Of a stretch of 7,039 nt of DNA, positions 1 through 5,991 are shown one piece after another. Position 1 is the stretch's first letter. The number at the start of each line of letters is the position of its first letter. Position numbers and translations under genes: made by a program. The notes beneath the pieces are model-generated. The model was not told where the DNA came from. It did not search any database and saw only the letters and a program-made list of their open reading frames with translations. The stretch comes from an uncultured Bacteroidales bacterium (GTDB lineage: Bacteria; Bacteroidota; Bacteroidia; Bacteroidales; Paludibacteraceae): positions 1 to 7,039 of the forward strand of contig CAIYTJ010000311.1 of the NCBI GenBank assembly GCA_903929065.1. Direction: 5' to 3'.

Positions 1-1133
1 CCCCAACCGGCTTTTTGAGCAAATACCGCCGCAGAAAAATACAATCCGGTAGCTCGTCGACCGGTTTTCCATTCACCATAATCAGCTGAATCGGCAATCA
101 TGGTCCAAAGCAATGGAACTGCCGGTGCATAAGCCATTTTGGCTAAAATATTGAATGTATAAATGGTGATAATGTCTTTAATACCACATACATAAATCAG
201 TATAAAAAACAATCCTGAAATCAACGAACTGCCAATAAATACATTTTTGTTTCCAAAACGTTTGGCCAACGGTTTTGATAATGGCAAAGCAACAATTAAA
301 GCCACAGTTCCAATAACATTGAACAACTGCACATTATCTTCTTTTCCAAGATAGTATTTAAAATAATATGCAATCGCTGCATTTTGCATGGCAAACATAA
401 TAAAAGAAACAATCCCGACAATGGCCAGTATGACCCATGCCTGATTTTTAAACAGATTCCCAACATCCTGACTCAATGAATTTTTCTGTGCTTTTGGCGG
501 TTGAACACGTTCTTTAGTCGTTTGAAAAGTGATAAAAAAGAACACCAGACTCAATGCGGCAAACAATAAAACGGTGTATTGAAATCCTAATGCTTTATTA
601 CCGTTTCCAAAAAATTTTGCCAGCGTCAATGCCAGACCGGTAACAATAAACTGTCCGCTAAAACCGGCAATAAACCGATAGGTATTTAATCCGGCACGTT
701 CGTAAGTATCATCCGTCATAACAGCTCCAAGTGCTGAATATGGCAAATTTATGGTGGCATAAGCAGTCATTAACAAAACATACGTGGCACCGGCATAAAT
801 AATTTTACCAACTTCACCCAAATTTGGTGTGGTGAAAGTCAAAATAGCCAGAACCGCATACGGAATAGCTCCAAAAAGAATATATGGACGAAATTTTCCC
901 CAACGAGTGTTCGTGCGATCGGATACCACGCCGATAATCGGATCGATGGCCATGTCCCAAAAACGTGCAACCAACATGATTGTTCCCGCTGCTGCCGCTG
1001 AAATTCCATACACATCGGTATAAAAAAACAAAAGCCAAAAACCAACCATATCCCACACAAAGTGCGATGCAGTGTCGCCTAAACTGTAACCCAGTTTTTC
1101 TTTGAAAGATAATTTCAAATTATTATTTTCCAT
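1..1133 (-). CDS. GPH-family (MelB-like) sugar:cation symporter, N-terminal 377 residues, cut by left edge
   Basis: Inner-membrane carrier of the glycoside-pentoside-hexuronide:cation symporter group within the major facilitator superfamily; it would import a mono- or small oligosaccharide with Na+ or H+. The frame is open without interruption from an ATG at 1131-1133 to the window edge. The family is usually about 450-480 residues, so roughly the last two helices are missing. I see about ten hydrophobic segments (roughly residues 24-44, 45-66, 82-101, 108-127, 151-172, 182-203, 230-255, 266-286, 296-317, 320-345). Family signatures are the start LGYSLGDTA, RFWDMAIDPIIG followed by DRTNTRWGKFRPY after helix 2, and MIADSADYGEWKTGRRATGL (residues 345-364). 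Asp60 and Asp64 have the spacing of the MelB cation-site pair Asp55/Asp59. It starts 27 bases after the GH81 stop with no terminator between, so co-transcription is likely. Substrate is inferred from context only: glucose, laminaribiose or similar. Confidence 0.93.
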   Translation of the reverse strand, partial: MENNNLKLSFKEKLGYSLGDTASHFVWDMVGFWLLFFYTDVYGISAAAAGTIMLVARFWDMAIDPIIGVVSDRTNTRWGKFRPYILFGAIPYAVLAILTFTTPNLGEVGKIIYAGATYVLLMTAYATINLPYSALGAVMTDDTYERAGLNTYRFIAGFSGQFIVTGLALTLAKFFGNGNKALGFQYTVLLFAALSLVFFFITFQTTKERVQPPKAQKNSLSQDVGNLFKNQAWVILAIVGIVSFIMFAMQNAAIAYYFKYYLGKEDNVQLFNVIGTVALIVALPLSKPLAKRFGNKNVFIGSSLISGLFFILIYVCGIKDIITIYTFNILAKMAYAPAVPLLWTMIADSADYGEWKTGRRATGLYFSAAVFAQKAGW

Positions 1134-1160
1134 AAATTCAACTACTTATTTATCGTTCTG
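1134..1160 (-). other. 27-base gap joining the GH81 gene and the transporter gene
   Basis: The gap reads CAGAACGATAAATAAGTAG and continues to TTGAATTT before the transporter ATG. It holds no hairpin, no T-run and no Shine-Dalgarno. The short spacing with no terminator supports one transcript for the glucanase and the symporter. Confidence 0.7.
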
Positions 1161-4100
1161 TTACTCTTTAATTAATTTTCCGGTCAAAATTACTTGTTTG
1201 TTTTCAACTCTGATAAAATAAACACCGGTGTGGAAATCAGCCATATCCAGATTATAATTTCCGGAGAATTTACTTTCGAAAACATTTTTTCCAAGCATAT
1301 CTGTGATAATTAGTCGATAGTTGTCTTCCGGTAATTCCAAATGAAGCATATTTTTTACCGGATTTGGATAGAAGAATGTCTGATTCTCAGCAATATTTTC
1401 GACGCCATTTGCTGAACAATTACTTCCAACGGTGTAAACAAATTGCTTGGTTACTGACATTCCCCCTGCAAAAGCAAATTTACAGGCAATATTTATAGTT
1501 GCACCGGCTGTTTGTCCGGATAGTGTCTTAGTAAATTTCATTCCACCGGCATTTGTCATTCCAGATTCGGCAAATCCGGAGGTGTAATTCCATAAATATG
1601 CAATCACACCGGTTTGATTATCAAGTAATTCAAACGTAATATTCACATCGGTTCCAACTGTCTGAAACGAATATTTGTAACCAACTGAGAATGACCCCTG
1701 TGATGCAGCAGCCAAAGTTCCTGAACAATCTGTATTTGTATTTGCGGATGTGGTTGCTGAAAGGATTATCGGATTATTAGCCGCTTTATTTCCAGCTAAA
1801 TCACTTGCCGAAACACTAAATGAATACAGTGTAGTTGGATTTAATGCCGTAATTACAACTGATTTTTGAGTTCCTGATGTTGCTGATACAGAAGTCGAAG
1901 CTGTTCCATAGGTAACATTATAAACTACTGTTCCGGAATTGTCGGTGGCATTTACCAGCAATTCAACAGACGATCCGGTTATTGCACCAACAGTTGCCGT
2001 GAAGTTAGTCGGTGCCTGCGTGTCATTTGTTGTCGAACCACAATTTGAGCCTACCACATAGGTTATGTATTTGGTAACTGACATACCACCGGTATAAGCA
2101 AATTTACAAGCATAACTGATGGTCGAACCAATGGTTTGTCCGCCAACTGTCGCCGTAAATATTTTACCTGAAACATTAGTCATTGCTGTTTCACCAAATG
2201 GAGTTTCTTTCCATAAATAGGCAATCACACCCGGTTTATCATCCAGCATTTCAAAAGTAATGGTGACATTAGTTCCAATAGTTTCGAATGTACATTTACA
2301 ACCTGTTGAGAACGAACCTTGCGTGGCAACAGTCGATGTAGTTGTACATGACATAACCGGCGAAATAGTTACATTGACCGCCTGTGAAGTGCTTACCGCA
2401 CCGACATTATCTGTTGCTTTGGCAGTGATAACATACGTTCCTGCAACCGGATTCCAGGGTGCAGTATATGGTGCAGTTGCGGCACTCGAAATCAGGTTAG
2501 TTCCCTGATAGAAATCGACTTTTGTAACCGTTCCGTCGAAATCACTAGCATTGGCAGTTAGTGTTACCGGTTTTCCTTCTACAAAAGTAGAATTATCGGT
2601 TGGAGCTGTTAACGACACTGAAGGCGGAACATTGGCAGTGCTGGTTACCATCACCTGAACACTGGAATATGCGGTGCGTAAATCTGAATTTGTAACCGTT
2701 AGTTTGAATTGATACATTCCTTCAACTAATCCAGTGATAGTTGGTTTGATGGCCGTAATATCCGAAATCTGAGCTACTGTCGGACCATAAACCTGTTCCC
2801 ATTTAAAAGTCAGTGTTTGTGAACCTGATTCTGTACTTGCCGAACCATCCAAACTTGCAGAACTAGCAGGTAAAACCACTTTTACATCCGTTCCTGCATT
2901 CGCTGTAGGATAACTGAAAGTCAAATCTCCCGTTCGGGCAAAAGTCATTTTTCCGAGATTAAATTCTCCTGCTGAAAATGCGACTTTCAATAGGTGTTGA
3001 CCCGCAGTTAGCGGGATATTTGAAACAGTTTGAGTTGCCCAAATTGTCCAAACAGTAGAAGATGTTGATGGCACCGGAATATCAGACGAAACCGGTTGAC
3101 CATCCAATTCCAAATGGAATGGACCTCCACCGGCCGGATTGCCTGATGAATAACGGAATGCAAACGAGTACAACCCTGATTGAGCCACATTAACTGTATA
3201 TTTCAGCCACTCGCCCGAAGCAATGGTTCCAACAACTGCACCCTCTACCTGATCAAGCGAAGCATCCACATATTCATCCATCCGGAAGTTGCCGGCATTG
3301 GCAGTTGTAACATCCAGGTAGGTGATATTCTGACCTTTTCCACCTTCAAAAGTATCATATTTTCCTGCCTCAATTGTTCCCGGAATAGCCGAAACAGTTC
3401 CACCGTAAGGCAATTCATTTCCAACCAAAACCTGAGCCGTATTACTAACATTGAACTTGTCACCATCATAAATTTTAGCATAGAAATTATGAATTCCCAA
3501 TTGTAAATTGCTGGCTGTTGAAGTAAAAGGAGCAGTTGTAACTATTCCCAGTGAAACCGTTCCGTCCATAAATTCTACTTTTGTTGGTGTTCCACCTGAA
3601 GTGTTTACATTCAACGCCACTTTTCCACCCACGAAAGCCTGACCAAATGAAGAACTAATCGTTCCGGTATATCTTCCATCCATGCTGGTCGCCATTTTTC
3701 CTGCAGGAACTACCAATTGATAACCGGTTGAAAACGTAACGGTAATGGGTGAAGAAGTATAATTTTGTGCCACATAATTTATAACACCATTCTTTATAAA
3801 AGCAGCTGCAATCGGATAGTTGGCTGTAACCGCTGCGTCAACTTTTCCCAACGCATTCATTGCGTATAACCAGTGGTAAGTCTGTGCATCTGAAATACCA
3901 AATTTTATATCCCGATTGGGGAAAGAATTATACATTGAAATGGCAGCAGCAGGGTCAATAAAAGCTAAATACTTCCAATATTCATCATGCCATAAATTAG
4001 GGTTTACCTGATTACTTGAAATACCTGTATTGGCCATCATTTCTGTCCAAAGGCGTTTTACATAAACGGTATCCTGGCCAAGATAAAGCGATCCTCCCTG

Positions 4101-5918
4101 AATCGGATACATTTCAATACCATAAGAGGCAGCAATATCAGCGGTCCAAAACGTACCATTATCGTTGCTGTTAGCCCAAACCCGCGAATACAAGCTGTAT
4201 TTTTGCGAAGCAGGAAAGTTTCGGTGATGAATATCCATGTAATATTCTTCAATACCAGTTTGCTCGGTGGTGTAGAGGTAAATTCCCAAATCGCGAATGG
4301 TTTTATCGCCGATGGTTTGACCCCAGTTAATCAGTGATGCATTAAAATTCATACTTTCAGAACTCGATTCCTGATTATTTCCATTCGGATTATTGGCAAA
4401 ACCATCGACCCAACTGTGACCTTCGTACGGACTGAAATTCCGCAAATAAGGAAACATTGTATCATTGCGGTCGTAAGCTGCTGCATCACGAACCAACATA
4501 TTCACCATGCCACCAAACTGAGCAGCCCAACCAGGGCTGAATTGCGCCACAAAAGCTGCAGCCTGAATAAAATATCCCCAGTGAAATTGTTTGTCATTCA
4601 ACCCGTTATCCTGACCATAACCTGCAGGATAACCAATCAAGGATGACCAGGTGGAATTATAATAAAACAGAAAAGCAACCTCGCCATTATCGGCTTTAAA
4701 CCAGTTTTCGAGACGGGTTTTAAGGGTAGCTAAAATTTTATCGCGCGAAGCTATATTTCCCATTTCGTTTGCAATACGTGCCGTCTGCATCAGTTGATTA
4801 AATACCTGACCTTCGTTATACGAGTCGGTCCAGGTAGCCATGGTGCTGTTTTCCAGTCCGGCAATTTTGTCAGTCAGGTTTGTTGGTATAAATCCTCTGC
4901 TGTAATTATCCACATAAGGCAAAGTCGGCAAAATACCATGAAACGTATTCTCAACACTGAAACTGTTTCCTGCCATGGTTTTCATTTCACCACGAACAGT
5001 AGCGTAACTGTATTTATCAGGAACCGGAGAATTGGCAGCCAAATGCCCCCACTGGTGTGGTAGCAAACCAATTAACATATTGGTTTCAGTTCCTTCCTTC
5101 ACTTCAGTTTGAACCGTAAAATCGGTATGCATAACCGAAGTAGTTTCGTTGAAATTATATGTGGCAGTTGTTTTTACCGGAAAAACGTAAGCGTATTTTT
5201 TATATTCGTTGGCAATTACCGCAACATTCAAGGCTGTTAGTGGAATAAATGCCATCGACCAATAATTTTTGCCATTTAATGTGGAAGTATAAACCGCACC
5301 ATTTTGTGTCCACGTACTTCCGGTTGGTGCATAAACGGCGAAACTTGCTCCGTTCTTAACGCCCGAACAAACCAACATTTCATTGGAAATGACTACAGTT
5401 CCTGAATTTACGGTAACTTGTGCCATGTCGGATGTTTTCTTTGTAAAATAAAGAAAAGGCATAGCCACTCCGGCTGTTGCCTGAAATTCATGCGTTCCGT
5501 CGTTCCAGTCCATAGTCACCGTCCAGTCCGAATAATCGGAAACTGTCGTGCTTGAAGCTGAGAGTCCGGAAACACCCACTAAAAATGGAGTTAAATCATC
5601 GATAACACCGGTAGGAATATAACTCACAACCAATCCGGTTGTTGAGGTTTTCATTGTGTATGGATAGTTGAAAAGATTGGAAGCCGTTCCATTTTTTACC
5701 AAGGCTGACCACCAGTCGCTGGTTGGAACAGGCTTACCAACAGCATTTCCGCTCAAATAAGGTGTTCCCGAAGGATAAGCGTTTCTGCCAGCAATGTCAT
5801 TTCCCGGAAAAGTGGTTCGGTAACTGCCGCTCCCAACCGGAACAAATTGAGCTGATAAATTTCCTGAAATAAATAAGATAGAAAATATAAAAACATAGAG
5901 ATAGTTACGATTTTTCAT
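1161..5918 (-). CDS. Secreted multimodular GH81 endo-beta-1,3-glucanase with CBM6 and T9SS sorting tail
   Basis: Complete 1585-residue exported enzyme expected to hydrolyse internal beta-1,3-glucan bonds (laminarin type) by inversion. Residues 1-23 are a signal peptide ending LSA|Q, with no lipobox; this fixes the ATG start. GH81 spans about 25-745: N-terminal beta-sandwich with PVPTSDWW (63-70), then the helical catalytic part with NDKQFHWGYF (441-450), EGHSW (499-503) and NNQESSSE (514-521). By alignment from memory with Thermobifida Lam81A (Asp422, Glu499, Glu503), the active-site acids are Asp442, Glu517 and Glu521; all are present. Then follow an Ig-like domain (~760-832), CBM6 (~837-996, opening PYGG...IPGTIEAGKYD), a PKD/K319-like domain (~1004-1093), a second Ig-like domain (~1098-1186), repeat module A (1191-1293), FN3 (~1301-1393), repeat module B (1398-1501) and a T9SS C-terminal domain (~1512-1585, FFYPNPVKN start). 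Many GH81 proteins are only 700-1000 residues, so the accessory tail is long. The family call is secure; the exact substrate is inferred. Confidence 0.97.
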   Translation of the reverse strand: MKNRNYLYVFIFSILFISGNLSAQFVPVGSGSYRTTFPGNDIAGRNAYPSGTPYLSGNAVGKPVPTSDWWSALVKNGTASNLFNYPYTMKTSTTGLVVSYIPTGVIDDLTPFLVGVSGLSASSTTVSDYSDWTVTMDWNDGTHEFQATAGVAMPFLYFTKKTSDMAQVTVNSGTVVISNEMLVCSGVKNGASFAVYAPTGSTWTQNGAVYTSTLNGKNYWSMAFIPLTALNVAVIANEYKKYAYVFPVKTTATYNFNETTSVMHTDFTVQTEVKEGTETNMLIGLLPHQWGHLAANSPVPDKYSYATVRGEMKTMAGNSFSVENTFHGILPTLPYVDNYSRGFIPTNLTDKIAGLENSTMATWTDSYNEGQVFNQLMQTARIANEMGNIASRDKILATLKTRLENWFKADNGEVAFLFYYNSTWSSLIGYPAGYGQDNGLNDKQFHWGYFIQAAAFVAQFSPGWAAQFGGMVNMLVRDAAAYDRNDTMFPYLRNFSPYEGHSWVDGFANNPNGNNQESSSESMNFNASLINWGQTIGDKTIRDLGIYLYTTEQTGIEEYYMDIHHRNFPASQKYSLYSRVWANSNDNGTFWTADIAASYGIEMYPIQGGSLYLGQDTVYVKRLWTEMMANTGISSNQVNPNLWHDEYWKYLAFIDPAAAISMYNSFPNRDIKFGISDAQTYHWLYAMNALGKVDAAVTANYPIAAAFIKNGVINYVAQNYTSSPITVTFSTGYQLVVPAGKMATSMDGRYTGTISSSFGQAFVGGKVALNVNTSGGTPTKVEFMDGTVSLGIVTTAPFTSTASNLQLGIHNFYAKIYDGDKFNVSNTAQVLVGNELPYGGTVSAIPGTIEAGKYDTFEGGKGQNITYLDVTTANAGNFRMDEYVDASLDQVEGAVVGTIASGEWLKYTVNVAQSGLYSFAFRYSSGNPAGGGPFHLELDGQPVSSDIPVPSTSSTVWTIWATQTVSNIPLTAGQHLLKVAFSAGEFNLGKMTFARTGDLTFSYPTANAGTDVKVVLPASSASLDGSASTESGSQTLTFKWEQVYGPTVAQISDITAIKPTITGLVEGMYQFKLTVTNSDLRTAYSSVQVMVTSTANVPPSVSLTAPTDNSTFVEGKPVTLTANASDFDGTVTKVDFYQGTNLISSAATAPYTAPWNPVAGTYVITAKATDNVGAVSTSQAVNVTISPVMSCTTTSTVATQGSFSTGCKCTFETIGTNVTITFEMLDDKPGVIAYLWKETPFGETAMTNVSGKIFTATVGGQTIGSTISYACKFAYTGGMSVTKYITYVVGSNCGSTTNDTQAPTNFTATVGAITGSSVELLVNATDNSGTVVYNVTYGTASTSVSATSGTQKSVVITALNPTTLYSFSVSASDLAGNKAANNPIILSATTSANTNTDCSGTLAAASQGSFSVGYKYSFQTVGTDVNITFELLDNQTGVIAYLWNYTSGFAESGMTNAGGMKFTKTLSGQTAGATINIACKFAFAGGMSVTKQFVYTVGSNCSANGVENIAENQTFFYPNPVKNMLHLELPEDNYRLIITDMLGKNVFESKFSGNYNLDMADFHTGVYFIRVENKQVILTGKLIKE
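1416..1727 (-). repeat. Repeat module B of the GH81 protein (residues 1398-1501)
   Basis: Second copy of the ~103-residue module, separated from copy A by an FN3 domain and followed by the T9SS tail. It starts at C1398 and ends at C1501, with a further internal Cys in ACKFA as in copy A. Its GYKY motif probably represents the ordinary form, and YLWNYTSGF carries a one-residue insertion relative to copy A. The outer Cys pair at the module boundaries is kept in both copies, which suggests a disulfide closing the domain in the exported protein (inference). Confidence 0.88.
1740..2018 (-). repeat. FN3 module of the GH81 protein, related to the FN3 of the upstream gene
   Basis: Residues ~1301-1393 form a fibronectin type III domain: APTNFTATVG start, SSVELLVNATDN, SGTQKSVVI, LNPTTLYSFSVSASD, AGNKAANNP. 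It lies between the two ~103-residue modules and probably acts as a spacer. It is clearly more similar to the FN3 of the right-edge gene than two random FN3 domains would be, with matching runs SSVELL, NATDN, SGTQKS, PTT, FSV, AGN and NNP. Confidence 0.8.
2040..2348 (-). repeat. Repeat module A of the GH81 protein (residues 1191-1293), Cys-x-Cys variant
   Basis: First of two homologous ~103-residue modules inside the GH81 protein. It begins and ends with Cys (C1191, C1293). Core segments shared with copy B are QGSFS, ITFE, GVIAYLW, ACKFA, GGMSVTK and VGSNC. By hand alignment 62 of 103 positions are identical to copy B, with one single-residue gap. It carries GCKC (C1207, C1209) where copy B has GYKY. 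The module has a beta-rich pattern with conserved aromatic residues; I recall similar segments in other Bacteroidota secreted glycosidases but know no assigned function. Carbohydrate binding or a structural spacer is possible. Confidence 0.88.
2931..3410 (-). other. CBM6 carbohydrate-binding domain within the GH81 protein
   Basis: Residues ~837-996 show the CBM6 layout: PYGG at the start, IPGTIEAGKYDTFEGG, then FRMDEYVD, GEWLKYTVNV (the expected exposed-aromatic region), a central GPFHLELDG strand, and a closing GQHLLKVAF ... FNLGKMTF. CBM6 members attached to beta-1,3-glucanases often bind laminarin-type glucans, so this domain probably holds the enzyme on its polymer. The ligand is inferred from the linked GH81. 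Confidence 0.85.
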
Positions 5919-5991
5919 CGAATGGTGTTTTATGAGAGTGGCAGGAAAATGAAAAAGTCCGCGGTGAATTTCACCGCGGACATAAACAGAA
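5919..5991 (-). other. 73-base intergenic region upstream of the GH81 gene; no recognisable promoter
   Basis: After the terminator T-run only about 33 bases remain before the GH81 ATG. I see no Bacteroidota-type -7 element (TAnnTTTG) there and no Shine-Dalgarno; the sequence just before the ATG is A-rich (CATAAAACACCATTCG), which is normal for this phylum. A promoter would have to overlap the terminator hairpin or lie inside the end of the preceding gene; otherwise the GH81 gene depends on read-through. Confidence 0.6.
5952..5981 (-). terminator. Rho-independent terminator after the right-edge T9SS gene
   Basis: A perfect 12-base inverted repeat (left arm GTCCGCGGTGAA at 5957-5968, right arm at 5970-5981, one central base) folds on the minus-strand transcript into a GC-rich stem of at least 10 pairs with a short A/T loop. 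It is followed directly by TTTTT (complement of 5952-5956) and then CATTTT. It lies 10 bases after the TAA of the right-edge gene, which is the classic position. The T-run is on the minus-strand side; on the plus strand the stem is followed by ATAAACAGA, so it is not a bidirectional terminator. Confidence 0.87.

Noticed and set aside
814..1060. Short frames on both strands at the start of the transporter gene
   Set aside because: All overlap the MelB-like frame, whose family motifs (RFWDMAIDPIIG, RWGKFRPY) lie in the same stretch; the others are out-of-frame shadows.
2260..2508. Plus-strand reading frame of 82 codons
   Set aside because: It lies wholly inside the GH81 gene, opposite well-recognised Ig-like and repeat modules, and its translation resembles no protein I know. 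The same applies to the plus-strand frames at 3180-3506, 4416-4646 and 4794-5063.
5957..5981. The perfect inverted repeat as an operator for a dimeric regulator
   Set aside because: The 1-base centre, the position 10 bases after a stop codon and the T-run on the transcript side all fit an intrinsic terminator better. A second role cannot be excluded.
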